DNA from: Hyphomicrobiales bacterium | Lineage (GTDB): Bacteria > Pseudomonadota > Alphaproteobacteria > Rhizobiales > Rhizobiaceae | DNA length: 64,000 bases | NCBI GenBank assembly: GCA_900467745.1 | Contig: UBQW01000002.1 | Location: 101,144 to 165,143 of the forward strand | Direction: 5' to 3' | Part shown: in pieces, positions 18,839-28,210 of the stretch | Layout of the letters: each line of letters starts with the position of its first letter | Numbering within the stretch: position 1 is the stretch's first letter | Notes under the pieces: generated by a model | Told to the model about the DNA's origin: nothing | Databases searched by the model: none | Seen by the model: only the letters and a program-made list of their open reading frames with translations | Position numbers and translations under genes: made by a program

Positions 18839-20026
18839 TCAATCGTTCGCCGAAACCTTCACGCCGAGCACCTGCGGCAGCGTGTTCGGGGCACCCATGG
18901 CGGCACCCATGATCATCGGGAACGGCACGGGCTTTTCCGGTGCGGCGTTGACCGTCAGGCTCTTCGGGTCGTCGAGGAAGGTGTTGACGGCGGCCGATAC
19001 GGCGTTCTGCAGTTCCGGGATGTTGAGCTGCGCCAGCATGATCGGCGCCATCGCCTTCAGCGAGTCCGCCATCTGCTTGCCCGACATGCCCTGCTGGCTG
19101 CCGGCGTAATCAAGCGCGCGCTTGGTGATCGAGGCGTCGTCGAAGCGGATCTGGGCGCTTTCGAAGGACAGCTGCTGCAACAGGCCGAGCATGGCAAGGC
19201 CGAAGGCCTGCTGCGCCTGGTCCTTGTTCTGGTTGGCTTCCGCCTGCTGGGCGGCTTCCTGCAGCGACTTCACGAAGGCGAGCGTATAGCCGTTGACCTT
19301 GAAGGCCAGGTTGAGCTTGCCGACATTGCTGAAGTCGAAGGCGAACTCGGATACGTCGATCGTGCCCGGTGCCAGGTCCCAGGCGCCCTTCATGGTGATG
19401 TCGCCATTGACCTGCTGCAGCGCCAGCTTCTCGATCGCTTCCTTGCTCTGCGGATCGGCCGCCTTGCTGAGGTCAGCCTTGAGGCTCTTGAAGGCGCCGT
19501 CGAAATCGAAGCCGGACTCGTCTTCGCGCAGCGTCAGGTTCACATCGCTGCCGCCGAGCGAGAACACTTCCGCGCCATCCTTGGCGACCTTCAGCGGGCC
19601 GCTGTGGGCGCTCTCGTAGAGCAGCATGGAGGAGAGGCCTTCGCCCTTGGGGTCGGCCGGGACGGAGATGCCGCCAAGCGTCAGCTCGGACACCGTCAGC
19701 GTCGCGCCGTCATTGGTGGTGTTGATATCGGGGAAGGCTGCTTCCTCGATGTAGTAGCCGCCGTCGTCATCTTCCTCGACGCCCGAGAGCGTGATTTCGC
19801 CGATCGGCAGAGCGCCGCCATTGTTCGGCTTGAAGCTGGCGTTCTTCAGCGTGACGGTCTTGCCGTCGACATCGACGCCATCGGCTGCGAGCGTGCCGCC
19901 CTGCAGCGTGTAGGCGGCATTGATCTTCTTCAGCAGGTCCTGGCCATCGAGCGCGAAAGCGGAGCCTGCGAGAGAAAGGAATGCCACGCCCGAAAGCATG
20001 AGCCGTGTCGTCCGGTAAAATGTCAT
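18839..20026 (-). CDS. Conserved secreted protein of unknown function
   Basis: A 395-residue protein with a signal peptide (LMLSGVAFLSLAGSAFA) followed by a mature, acidic, beta-rich protein of alternating hydrophobic residues, with many Gly/Asp turns such as GVDVDGKTVTLKNASF and GGALPIGEITLSG. There is a helical stretch rich in Gln/Ala near residue 240-270 and no catalytic motif that I recognise. The pattern resembles proteins predicted to form beta-bridges between envelope layers, but that is only an impression. It stands alone between a terminator and parC; the function is unknown. Confidence 0.75.
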   Translation of the reverse strand: MTFYRTTRLMLSGVAFLSLAGSAFALDGQDLLKKINAAYTLQGGTLAADGVDVDGKTVTLKNASFKPNNGGALPIGEITLSGVEEDDDGGYYIEEAAFPDINTTNDGATLTVSELTLGGISVPADPKGEGLSSMLLYESAHSGPLKVAKDGAEVFSLGGSDVNLTLREDESGFDFDGAFKSLKADLSKAADPQSKEAIEKLALQQVNGDITMKGAWDLAPGTIDVSEFAFDFSNVGKLNLAFKVNGYTLAFVKSLQEAAQQAEANQNKDQAQQAFGLAMLGLLQQLSFESAQIRFDDASITKRALDYAGSQQGMSGKQMADSLKAMAPIMLAQLNIPELQNAVSAAVNTFLDDPKSLTVNAAPEKPVPFPMIMGAAMGAPNTLPQVLGVKVSAND

Positions 20027-20251
20027 GGGTGTTCCTCAGATCCAGGTGGGCGGTTGGCCGTCAATCTACGGTGGATTTGTGCCGGTTTATATTTCGTGTT
20101 TTCTAAAATTATGTTGAAGGGATAAGCAAACAAAGTCCAAATTCGGGCAGAAAGGTTTTAGCGGTCGTTTTCTTTCTGTTCGGAGACTTCATCCACAGCC
20201 GCAATGCCCGGATTCCTTGCTCACATCAACCATCTCGGTTAGTCAGAAGGT

Positions 20252-22510
20252 ATGGGACAAGAGATTTTGCCGCCCTCTGGCGGAGACGATGACAGCATTC
20301 TTCCGATCGACCTGAAGGCGGCGCTCGAAGAGCGTTATCTGGCCTACGCGCTGTCGACCATCATGCATCGCGCGCTGCCCGACGTTCGCGACGGCCTGAA
20401 GCCGGTCCATCGCCGCATCATCCACGCGATGAGCGAGATGGGCATCCGCCCGAACTCGGCCTTCAAGAAATGCGCCCGTATCGTCGGTGACGTCATCGGT
20501 AAATTCCACCCGCATGGCGACCAGTCGGTCTACGATGCGCTGGTCCGTCTCGCCCAGGATTTCTCGCAGCGTTATCCCGTCGTCGACGGGCAGGGGAACT
20601 TCGGCAACATCGATGGCGACAGTGCCGCCGCCTATCGATACACCGAAGCCCGCATGACCGATGTCGCCGGGCTGTTGCTCGAGGGTGTCGATCAGGACGC
20701 TGTCGATTTCCGCCTGACCTACAACGAAGAAGACCAGGAACCGACGGTTCTCCCCGGCGCTTTCCCGAACCTTCTCGCCAACGGCTCGTCGGGCATCGCC
20801 GTCGGCATGGCGACCTCGATCCCCTCGCACAACGCACACGAACTGTGCGACGCGGCGCTGCATCTGATCAAGCACCCGGATGCGACGGTCGAGACGCTGG
20901 TGGAGCAGTTCATCCCCGGTCCGGATTTCCCGACCGGCGGCATCATCATCGACGACCGCCAGACGATCATCGACGCCTACAAGACCGGCCGCGGTGGCTT
21001 CCGCACGCGCGCCAAGTGGGAGACCGAGGATCTCGGCCGCGGCGGTTATCAGATCATCATCACCGAAATTCCGTTCCAGGTGCAGAAGTCGCGCCTGATC
21101 GAGAAGATCGCCGAGCTCTTGATCGCCCGCAAGCTACCGCTGCTGGAAGATATCCGCGACGAGTCGGCCGAAGATGTCCGCGTCGTGCTGGTGCCGAAGA
21201 ACCGTACCGTCGACCCGACGATCCTCATGGAATCCATGTTCAAGCTGACGGAACTCGAAAGCCGTTTCCCGCTGAACATGAACGTTCTCTCCATGGGCCG
21301 CATTCCGCGCGTCATGGCTTTGAACGAGGTTCTGAAGGAGTGGCTGGACCATCGTCGCGACGTGCTTCAGCGCCGCTCGCGCTTCCGCCTGGCCGCCATC
21401 GAGCGTCGCCTGGAAGTCCTGGGCGGTTTGTTGATCGCCTATCTCAACATCGATGAGGTGATCCGCATCATCCGCGAGGAGGATGAGCCCAAGCCCGTCA
21501 TGGTCGCGCGCTGGTCGCTGACCGAGATCCAGGTCGAAGCCATCCTCAACATGCGCCTGCGCTCCTTGCGCAAGCTGGAAGAATTCGAAATCCGTACCGA
21601 GTTCGACGCGCTGAGCAAGGAAAAGGCCGAGATCGAAGCGCTGCTCGCCTCCGAGGACAAGCAGTGGCAGACCGTTGCCTGGGAAATCGGCGAGGTGAAG
21701 AAGAAGTTCGCCAAGGCGACCGAACTCGGCCGCCGTCGCACCCAATTCGCCGAAGCGCCTGATGCCGACGAGCAGGCGATCCAGCAGGCGATGATCGAGA
21801 AAGAACCGATCACCGTCGTCGTTTCCGAAAAGGGCTGGATCCGCGCGCTGAAGGGCCATATCTCCGACACGGCGACGCTCACCTTCAAGGAAGGCGATGC
21901 GCTGAGGATCGCATTCCCGGCGCAGACGACGGACAAGATCCTCGTCATCACCACCGGCGGCAAGGCCTTCACGCTCGGCGGCGACAAGCTGCCAGGTGGT
22001 CGCGGTCATGGCGAGCCGTTGCGCATCATGATCGACATGGACAACGACCAGGACGTGCTGACGGCCTTCGTCCACGATCCGCAGCGCAAGCAGATGATCG
22101 TCTCGACGGCCGGCAACGGCTTCGTGGTCGCTGAGACCGACATGGTCGCCAATACCCGCAAGGGCAAGCAGATCATGAACGTCTCCATGCCCGACGAGAC
22201 CAAGCTGCTCGTGCCCGTTTCTGGGGACCACGTCGCCGTCGTCGGCGAAAACCGCAAGCTCCTGGTCTTCCCGTTGGATCAGGTTCCGGAAATGTCGCGC
22301 GGCAAGGGCGTTCGCCTGCAGCGCTACAAGGATGGCGGCATTTCGGATGTTCGCTGCTTTGCAATCGCGGATGGCCTTGTCTGGGAAGACAGCGCCGGCC
22401 GGACGTTCAGCAAGAACAAGGAAGAACTCGCCGAATGGCTCGCCGACCGCGCTTCCGCCGGCCGTACCGTTCCCAAGGGCTTCCCCCGCAGCGGCAAGTT
22501 CGCCGGCTGA
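20252..22510 (+). CDS. parC: DNA topoisomerase IV subunit A
   Basis: A type IIA topoisomerase cleavage subunit of 752 residues that, with ParE, decatenates sister chromosomes. The N-terminal [20 protein letters not shown] and [11 protein letters not shown] segments and catalytic Y130 (AYRYTEARM) are present; the C-terminal beta-pinwheel follows from about residue 500. I choose ParC over GyrA because the length is short, the C-terminal blades lack a clean GyrA box (QRRGGKG), and [19 protein letters not shown] matches rhizobial ParC. The 225 bases upstream contain an AT-rich stretch likely to hold the promoter. Confidence 0.93.
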   Translation: MGQEILPPSGGDDDSILPIDLKAALEERYLAYALSTIMHRALPDVRDGLKPVHRRIIHAMSEMGIRPNSAFKKCARIVGDVIGKFHPHGDQSVYDALVRLAQDFSQRYPVVDGQGNFGNIDGDSAAAYRYTEARMTDVAGLLLEGVDQDAVDFRLTYNEEDQEPTVLPGAFPNLLANGSSGIAVGMATSIPSHNAHELCDAALHLIKHPDATVETLVEQFIPGPDFPTGGIIIDDRQTIIDAYKTGRGGFRTRAKWETEDLGRGGYQIIITEIPFQVQKSRLIEKIAELLIARKLPLLEDIRDESAEDVRVVLVPKNRTVDPTILMESMFKLTELESRFPLNMNVLSMGRIPRVMALNEVLKEWLDHRRDVLQRRSRFRLAAIERRLEVLGGLLIAYLNIDEVIRIIREEDEPKPVMVARWSLTEIQVEAILNMRLRSLRKLEEFEIRTEFDALSKEKAEIEALLASEDKQWQTVAWEIGEVKKKFAKATELGRRRTQFAEAPDADEQAIQQAMIEKEPITVVVSEKGWIRALKGHISDTATLTFKEGDALRIAFPAQTTDKILVITTGGKAFTLGGDKLPGGRGHGEPLRIMIDMDNDQDVLTAFVHDPQRKQMIVSTAGNGFVVAETDMVANTRKGKQIMNVSMPDETKLLVPVSGDHVAVVGENRKLLVFPLDQVPEMSRGKGVRLQRYKDGGISDVRCFAIADGLVWEDSAGRTFSKNKEELAEWLADRASAGRTVPKGFPRSGKFAG

Positions 22511-22585
22511 AATATATCAGCGCCTCGCTCTTGGCGAGCGGGGCATTTCCTCTAAATCTGTCCTGTAATCACAACATGGACAAAC

Positions 22586-22611
22586 ATCATTCCGAAGGCG
22601 GACGGAATGAT
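22586..22611. repeat. Inverted repeat between parC and the SRPBCC gene
   Basis: Perfect 9-base arms ATCATTCCG and CGGAATGAT separated by 8 bases. There is no T-run after it, so it is more likely an operator or leader hairpin than a terminator. Confidence 0.6.
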
Positions 22612-22642
22612 CGTATGTGGCGTCTTCGTGGAAGGCGGCATG

Positions 22643-22670
22643 TCCGATCATGGAGGTCCGATCACGGAGG
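22643..22670 (+). repeat. 14-bp tandem repeat duplicating a Shine-Dalgarno site
   Basis: TCCGATCATGGAGG is followed immediately by TCCGATCACGGAGG (one mismatch). Each copy ends in GGAGG; the second lies 7 bases ahead of the ATG at 22678 and decides that start. Confidence 0.75.
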
Positions 22671-22677
22671 AATGTTG

Positions 22678-23190
22678 ATGAGTGCCTGCAAGACCATTAC
22701 GCTTTCCGTCGGCCACACCTACCATGCCTCGCCCTGCGAGGTTTACGACGCCTGGCTCAATCCCGAAGTCGCCAAACGCTTCCTCTTCGCCACCGATGAC
22801 GGCCGGGTCATCCGCGCCGATATCGAGCCGCGCGTCGGCGGCCATTTTCTCGTCATCGACAGGCGGCCGACCGGCGATGCCGTTCATTATGGCGTGTTTC
22901 TCGAAATGCGCCGGCCGCGCCTGATGGTGTTCTCGTTCTCGGTCGCCGAACACGATCACAACGCCGATCGCATCCGCGTCGAAATCGAGCCGCTGGGGGA
23001 GGGCACACGCCTGACGCTGTCGCATGAAATGTGCGCCGAATGGTCGGCCTTTGAAGAGCAGACCCATCGCGGCTGGACGCATGTGCTGAACGGGCTGGAG
23101 CGCGAGCTCGATGCGGCTCACACGGTCAAGCTGCCGGAGCTTGTTGCGTCGCAGGCTGTTTCCGAACCATCCAAAGCGAGTGCGCCATAA
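22678..23190 (+). CDS. SRPBCC / AHSA1-type (START-like) domain protein
   Basis: A 170-residue protein of the activator of Hsp90 ATPase homologue 1-like group: a single helix-grip fold with a hydrophobic cavity. Diagnostic segments are HASPCEVYDAWLNPEVAKRF at the N-terminus, RVGGHFLVIDRR, and the C-terminal GWTHVLNGLERELD. Ligand and role are unknown; many such genes pair with an ArsR regulator, but none is adjacent here. The start is set by GGAGG at 7 bases; an ATG six bases earlier is too close to the site. Its 3' end overlaps the convergent EamA transporter gene by 65 bases. Confidence 0.82.
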   Translation: MSACKTITLSVGHTYHASPCEVYDAWLNPEVAKRFLFATDDGRVIRADIEPRVGGHFLVIDRRPTGDAVHYGVFLEMRRPRLMVFSFSVAEHDHNADRIRVEIEPLGEGTRLTLSHEMCAEWSAFEEQTHRGWTHVLNGLERELDAAHTVKLPELVASQAVSEPSKASAP

Positions 23191-24016
23191 TTGCGGTGAC
23201 GAGGATGGAGCCGCCGATCAGTGTCATGACCGGCGGCGTTTCCGCGAAAATCAGCCAGATCCAGATCGGCGCCAGAATGGTCTCGAGCAGGTAGAACATC
23301 CCGACCTCGGGCGCGGACAGATAGCGCGGCCCGCTGGCAAGACACCAGAACGACACTGGCATCAGCACCGCGCCGTTTAAGATGATCCAGGCGGGATGCT
23401 CGATCACCAGACCTGCTGGCAAAGCGTTCGCGAGGCCGAGGGCGGCGGGAAAGGCTGCGGCGAGCAAAGGCACGAAACCCATGGCGCGACGTGATGCGCG
23501 CCCGACGGTAATCGCACCCGCAAGCACCAGCGCCGTCAAAAGCGCCATCGCATCGCCGAAGCTGTGACCGCCGGCCAACCCGTCGCCAACGATCATGCCG
23601 ACGCCGACAATCATCACCACCATCGTCACCAGCGTCGATACGGACGGGCGCTCTTTCAGGAACAGCCATGACAGCAGCGCGCCGAACATCGGATTGAAGG
23701 CGACAATGAAGACGACGTTCGCGGTGGTCGTGTTAAACACCGCAAGCAGGAATGTTATGGTCGAGAGCCCATAGAGAAATCCCGCAAGAAGGCCAGACTT
23801 GCCCGGCACCATCGCCGGCCAGCTTCCCTTCATCCACCGGATTGCGCAAAGGATCAGCAACGTCACGGCAACCGTCGTGATGCTGCGCATGCCGACGATC
23901 GACCACATGTCGCCATGGGCGAGGCGTACGAGCGGAATGTCCATGGAGAGCGCAAGGCCGCCGATCGCCGTCAGCAGCAGGCCCTTCCGATGATCGGAAA
24001 GGTGAGGGAAACTCAT
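23126..24016 (-). CDS. EamA/DMT-superfamily transporter
   Basis: A 296-residue inner-membrane protein with about ten hydrophobic helices arranged as two EamA repeats; the second begins near PALGLANALPAGLV. SLSMDIPLVRLAHGDMWSIVG at the start and NVVFIVAFNPMFGALLSWLFLKERPS in the first repeat are typical. Family members export amino acids or other metabolites; the substrate is unknown. It lies 6 bases downstream of the bpt gene, so probably shares a transcript with it. Confidence 0.88.
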   Translation of the reverse strand: MSFPHLSDHRKGLLLTAIGGLALSMDIPLVRLAHGDMWSIVGMRSITTVAVTLLILCAIRWMKGSWPAMVPGKSGLLAGFLYGLSTITFLLAVFNTTTANVVFIVAFNPMFGALLSWLFLKERPSVSTLVTMVVMIVGVGMIVGDGLAGGHSFGDAMALLTALVLAGAITVGRASRRAMGFVPLLAAAFPAALGLANALPAGLVIEHPAWIILNGAVLMPVSFWCLASGPRYLSAPEVGMFYLLETILAPIWIWLIFAETPPVMTLIGGSILVTAIMAHSLWMVRKQPATQQAPAA

Positions 24017-24022
24017 TTAGGA

Positions 24023-24793
24023 CTAGCTACCTTCGGGAAGGGATGCGGGATCGAAACGCTCCCAGCCGCGCGCGGTCAGATGCTCCTGCGGCTGGTAGCG
24101 GGTCTTGTAGTCCATTTTCCGCGAGCCTTGAACCCAGTAGCCGAGATAGACATGCGGCAGGCCGAGCGCCTTTGTCCGCCTGATGTGGTCGAGGATCATG
24201 AAGGTGCCGAGCGAGCGCTTGTCGAGATCGGGATTGAAGTAGGAGTAGACCATCGACAGCCCGTCGCTCATCGTATCGGTCAGAGCAGCCGCGATCAGCT
24301 CGCCGCTTGGCCGCGTTTCCAGTCCTGATCCCTCGACACGCCGGCGATACTCGATGATCTTGGTGTTGACGTGCGTATCCTCGACCATGATCGCATAATC
24401 GAGCACGGTCATGTCGGACATGCCGCCCTGTTGGTGGCGATAGTCGAGGTAGCGACGAAACAGCGAATATTGCTCGCTCGATGGCTGCGCCGGAAATTCG
24501 GTCGAGATGATATCGGAGTTGGTCGCGAGCACCCGCTTCATCGACTTGGTCGGCTCGAACTCATCGGCAAGGATGCGGACCGAGACACAGGCCCGGCAGG
24601 CCTCGCAGGCCGGGCGGTAGGCGATGTTCTGAGAACGGCGAAATCCGCCCTGCGTCAGGATGTCATTCATCTCGGCGGCGCGCGGCCCGACGAGATGCGT
24701 AAAAACCTTTCGTTCCATCTCATGCGCAAGGTAAGGGCAGGCAGCCGGGGCCGTCAGATAAAACTGCGGAGATGGCGTGGTCTGCGTATTCAT
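24023..24793 (-). CDS. bpt: Aspartate/glutamate leucyltransferase (Bpt)
   Basis: A 256-residue aminoacyl-tRNA:protein transferase that adds Leu to N-terminal Asp or Glu, marking proteins for ClpAP in the bacterial N-end rule. The [20 protein letters not shown] start, the cysteine cluster [13 protein letters not shown] and the GNAT-like C-terminus with [19 protein letters not shown] and [18 protein letters not shown] are all present. Often labelled arginyltransferase because of homology with eukaryotic Ate1; bacterial members of this length are leucyltransferases. Confidence 0.93.
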   Translation of the reverse strand: MNTQTTPSPQFYLTAPAACPYLAHEMERKVFTHLVGPRAAEMNDILTQGGFRRSQNIAYRPACEACRACVSVRILADEFEPTKSMKRVLATNSDIISTEFPAQPSSEQYSLFRRYLDYRHQQGGMSDMTVLDYAIMVEDTHVNTKIIEYRRRVEGSGLETRPSGELIAAALTDTMSDGLSMVYSYFNPDLDKRSLGTFMILDHIRRTKALGLPHVYLGYWVQGSRKMDYKTRYQPQEHLTARGWERFDPASLPEGS

Positions 24794-24913
24794 CTGCTGC
24801 TGAGATGTCCTTGGGTTGCATGCTGAAATGACAGCATGACTTAAGAAAAGAAAACGTCAACAGCGCGGCAGTCAGCCGCGCTTTCTGATCGATTATACTT
24901 TCGGATATTGGCC

Positions 24914-24942
24914 GAAAATTTCCCCTCAAAAGGAGGGGAAAT
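24914..24942 (-). terminator. Intrinsic terminator downstream of the RDD gene
   Basis: Perfect 10-bp stem ATTTCCCCTC / GAGGGGAAAT around AAAAG. Read on the minus strand it ends in AAATTTTC, giving a short U tract after the RDD-family gene. Confidence 0.75.
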
Positions 24943-24969
24943 CCGCTTATTTCAGAGGCTTGAGCGATC

Positions 24970-25428
24970 TCAGGCGGTTCTGACCGTCACCGTGCCGACG
25001 AGAAAATCGTGCAGCAGGCGGCTGCGTTCGGTGAACAGGCCAACCAGCAGAATCAGCGGGGTCAGAACCGAGTTCAGGATCCAGAACAGCGCCAGGTGAA
25101 CGATCGCCGTCAGGAAATCCATCTCCCGCCCATCGACGCGCACGATCGCAATCCCCATCGCCCGCATGCCAAGCGATGCCTGGCTCGAGCCGCCGACCGT
25201 AAAGCCGAAATAGAGGCCAGCGACGATCACGAACAGCGCCGGATAGAGAAAGAAACCGAGGCCGAGCGTGACGATCGACAGGAAGAACAGGATGACCGCC
25301 GCCGGAATGCAGAGCAGCAGGATGATCACATAGTCGAGGATGAACGCAAAAACGCGCCGGCTCAGCGTACCGCTATAGGCGCGCCAATCGTCAGGTGCGG
25401 CATAAAGCGGGTTCGGGTTGAGCGACAT
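24970..25428 (-). CDS. RDD-family membrane protein
   Basis: A 152-residue protein with three to four transmembrane helices and the RDD domain pattern: the early RRVFAFILDYVII segment with Arg-Asp, and LGMRAMGIAIVRVDGRE. Some members act as Na+/H+ antiporters but most are uncharacterised. The start is the ATG with AGGAG about 9 bases upstream; the longer frame to 25566 would overlap hemB. It is 77 bases downstream of hemB and may be read with it. Confidence 0.85.
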   Translation of the reverse strand: MSLNPNPLYAAPDDWRAYSGTLSRRVFAFILDYVIILLLCIPAAVILFFLSIVTLGLGFFLYPALFVIVAGLYFGFTVGGSSQASLGMRAMGIAIVRVDGREMDFLTAIVHLALFWILNSVLTPLILLVGLFTERSRLLHDFLVGTVTVRTA

Positions 25429-25505
25429 CGTTACGGTCTCCTTTCGAGAGTGGCTACCGCTGATATGGTGATGCTCTCCCCGAATGCAATATTGGCGCGA
25501 AACGA

Positions 25506-26519
25506 TCAGCGCTTGGCGAGGATCTTGGCAACCTCGATGGAGAAGTAGGTGAGGATGCCGTCGCAACCCGCCCGCTTGAAGGCGAGCAGGGTCTCGAGCA
25601 TCGCCTTCTCGCCGTCGATCCAGCCGTTCATCGCCGCCGCCTTGATCTGCGAATATTCGCCCGATACCTGATAGGCGAAGGTCGGAAGACCGAAGGCTTC
25701 CTTCATCCGCCAGCAGATGTCGATATAGGGCAGGCCGGGCTTGACCATCAGCATGTCGGCGCCTTCCTCGACGTCGAGTGCGGCGTCGCGGATCGCCTCG
25801 GTGCCGTTGGCGGGGTCGATATAGTAGCTCTTCTTGTCGCCCTTGAGCAGTCCGCCAGTCGAGATCGCCTCGCGGTAGGGGCCATAGAAGGCGGAGGCGA
25901 ACTTCGTCGCGTAGCTCATGATCCCGACATCCTGGTGCCCCGCGGCGTCGAGCGCCCGGCGGATGGCGCCGATGCGGCCGTCCATCATTTCGGACGGCGA
26001 GATGATGTCGGAGCCGGCATCGGCCTGCATCACGGCCGCGCGTGCCACCTGCTCGACGGTCTCGTCATTGACGATCTCGTTGCCGCGCAGGATGCCGTCA
26101 TGGCCGTGGCTGGTGAACGGATCAAGCGCCACGTCGGTGATGACGCCGATATTCGGCACTGCCTTCTTGATGGCGGCCGTTGCCTGGTTGATCAGGTTGT
26201 TCGCTTCCAGGCTGTTGGAGCCGGTCTCGTCGCGCAGCGACATCTCGATATTCGGGAAGGTCGCGATCGCGGGGATGCCGAGATCGGCCGCTTCCTTGGT
26301 GGCTTCCACCAGCTTGTCGACGCTCATGCGGTTGACGCCAGGCATGGCGGGGATCGGCTCGACGATGCCGGAGCCCGGAACCACGAAGACCGGCCAGATC
26401 AGATCGTCGACCGTCAGCCGGTTCTCCTGCACCATCCGGCGCGTCCAGTCGGCCTTGCGGTTGCGCCGCATCCGGCGGTGGCCCGTGATTTCATCGACGA
26501 GGTGTGTCTTGTCTTGCAT
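25506..26519 (-). CDS. hemB: Porphobilinogen synthase (delta-aminolevulinic acid dehydratase)
   Basis: HemB condenses two 5-aminolevulinates to porphobilinogen in haem synthesis. The 337-residue protein has both Schiff-base lysine segments, MSYATKFASAFYGPYREA and DMLMVKPGLPYID. The metal segment reads DVALDPFTSHGHDG, with Asp where zinc enzymes have a three-cysteine cluster, so this is the Mg/K-type enzyme known from Pseudomonas and Bradyrhizobium. The start Met follows the upstream Met by nine codons and gives the family N-terminus. It is divergent from the small membrane protein gene at 26668. Confidence 0.97.
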   Translation of the reverse strand: MQDKTHLVDEITGHRRMRRNRKADWTRRMVQENRLTVDDLIWPVFVVPGSGIVEPIPAMPGVNRMSVDKLVEATKEAADLGIPAIATFPNIEMSLRDETGSNSLEANNLINQATAAIKKAVPNIGVITDVALDPFTSHGHDGILRGNEIVNDETVEQVARAAVMQADAGSDIISPSEMMDGRIGAIRRALDAAGHQDVGIMSYATKFASAFYGPYREAISTGGLLKGDKKSYYIDPANGTEAIRDAALDVEEGADMLMVKPGLPYIDICWRMKEAFGLPTFAYQVSGEYSQIKAAAMNGWIDGEKAMLETLLAFKRAGCDGILTYFSIEVAKILAKR

Positions 26520-26667
26520 GATCGTTCCAGCTCTTGGCAGTTCCAATTGTTGCTGCGCTCATTATCATGCCGCCAGACAAATCCAAACCGGGCGAATGGC
26601 CGCAACCAATCAACAGCTTGCGATCAACCGCTGGCGAATACGCCGCAGCACTCCTATTGTCTGACGC

Positions 26668-27105
26668 ATGAACGCTGATTCTCCGACCATACCGAAAAGC
26701 ACGCTCACCGGCGTTCTCTTTGTCCTGTTCCTGCGCCTCATCGCGATCTCGTGTTTCTGGTTCGGATTGCAGTATTGGGCGATGCTGGTCGGCTACTCGC
26801 TGATCGGCGCGGGACGCTTCGATCTTCTGAGCCTGCCGTGGAAGGTGGCGAGCACCAGCCTTGCGGTTCTGTTCCCGGTAGCTGCCCTCGGGCTCTGGCT
26901 GGCTGTCTCCTGGGGGCCCGTCATCTGGGTGCTCGCGGCCGGTGGCCAGATCATAATGTATGGCTTTCTTCCGGAGATTTTCGGAGCCAACAAACTCATC
27001 ATTCTCCTGCATGCGGCGGTGGCCATTATCTATGCCGTTTTCCGCTTTTTGCTCTGGCAGGAGAAGCGCCGGCGCCGGCAGCAGGTAAGTGTTGATTTAC
27101 CCTGA
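26668..27105 (+). CDS. Small four-helix membrane protein (DUF6163-like)
   Basis: A 145-residue protein with about four transmembrane helices (residues about 15-45, 60-82, 84-104, 110-132) and a basic C-terminus (RRRRQQ). From position between hemB and ldtR and its sequence pattern I take it to be the Rhizobiales family DUF6163; this is from memory. No function is known. It precedes the ldtR gene on the same strand by 130 bases. Confidence 0.75.
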   Translation: MNADSPTIPKSTLTGVLFVLFLRLIAISCFWFGLQYWAMLVGYSLIGAGRFDLLSLPWKVASTSLAVLFPVAALGLWLAVSWGPVIWVLAAGGQIIMYGFLPEIFGANKLIILLHAAVAIIYAVFRFLLWQEKRRRRQQVSVDLP

Positions 27106-27235
27106 TACAACAGCGCGTTTTGGTAAGGCACTGTTAAGCCTGCAGTTTAAGTAGAATTTTATCTGTATTCGATAGGGTCTGTCTCAAGGCGGGAAGACAA
27201 CCAACACCGCCAAACAAAACAGTGAGGCAGTCATC

Positions 27236-27751
27236 ATGAATACGAAAATCAAGCCGCAGGCGGTATCGAACTTCCGTGAACAGCAGGACCTGGGTATCCG
27301 CGATCTTTACATGGAATCCCTTCATCTTGTTGAACGTCTTCACCGTCGTCTTCTGGATGTCATCAAGGATGAATTCGACCGTCAGGGTCGCAGCGACGTC
27401 AACGCCATCCAGGCTCTCCTCCTCTTCAACATCGGCAACTCGGAACTGACCGCCGGCGAACTTCGCTCTCGCGGTTACTACCTGGGCTCCAACGTTTCCT
27501 ACAACGTCAAGAAGCTCGTCGACCTCGGCTTCATCAACCACCAGCGCTCGCGCATTGACCGTCGCTCGGTCCGCATCAGCCTGACGGAAACCGGCCAGGA
27601 AATCGCCGAAACGGTTGCCAAGCTCTATGAGCGCCACACAGCATCGATCGACAAGGTCGGCGGCATCGGCACCGACGAGTTCGCGCAGATGAACAAGCTG
27701 CTGACCCGTCTCGACCGCTTCTGGAACGACTCGATCATGTACCGTCTCTAA
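27236..27751 (+). CDS. ldtR: MarR-family regulator LdtR
   Basis: A 171-residue winged-helix regulator. The DNA-binding part includes LTAGELRSRGYYLGSNVSYNVK and the wing SRIDRRSVRISLTETGQE; N- and C-terminal helices form the dimer. It matches LdtR as described in Liberibacter and Sinorhizobium, an activator of the L,D-transpeptidase gene linked to stress tolerance and morphology. The transpeptidase gene lies 459 bases downstream on the same strand, and an intrinsic terminator separates the two, so they are separate transcripts. Confidence 0.88.
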   Translation: MNTKIKPQAVSNFREQQDLGIRDLYMESLHLVERLHRRLLDVIKDEFDRQGRSDVNAIQALLLFNIGNSELTAGELRSRGYYLGSNVSYNVKKLVDLGFINHQRSRIDRRSVRISLTETGQEIAETVAKLYERHTASIDKVGGIGTDEFAQMNKLLTRLDRFWNDSIMYRL

Positions 27752-27777
27752 GCAACAAGACCCCTCCAAGGTCAAAG

Positions 27778-27812
27778 AAAGCCGGATGCGTTTCCCTGCG
27801 CGTCCGGCTTTG
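27778..27812 (+). terminator. Intrinsic terminator of ldtR
   Basis: Stem AAAGCCGGA / TCCGGCTTT, with an inner GCG/CGC extension across a CCC-containing loop. It lies 27 bases after the ldtR stop. Confidence 0.75.
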
Positions 27813-28210
27813 CCGTTTGCGCCGACGTGGCATCTTTGCAACGCATGGCCGGTCAACCGTTCTTCAAGCCGTAAACCCCTGTATTCAAGTCGCCTTTTAG
27901 CCGCTATTAGCCGGCAGAATCCTTGCAATGGTTTGGTTCATTCTTCGCTTTGATCGCTATCGAAAGTTGCACTTTTCGGCGGAGACACGAATTGGCCATA
28001 TTAGCATGGCAGCGGAAATACACGGCAATCGGCGCTTTTTGAATCCGGGGTTTTGATAACCTCGCCTTTCCTGCTCGCGATCATGTGATCGCCGGCAGCG
28101 AGAATTTGAGGTGCGCCGTGGCAACGGATGGGTAGTGACTGCGTTATTCGCGGTGACGAAGGGCAAAGCCACCGGTCTCTCAAGCGGCGGCATTATTGTG
28201 GTTGGGATGC
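27813..28210 (+). promoter_or_regulatory. Long control region upstream of the L,D-transpeptidase gene
   Basis: About 400 bases without a credible gene. It holds a perfect 16-bp palindrome, GCGATCATGTGATCGC, at 28077-28092, 118 bases ahead of the transpeptidase start, which may be an operator (perhaps for LdtR). The rest is not repetitive, and no promoter could be assigned with confidence. Confidence 0.4.
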
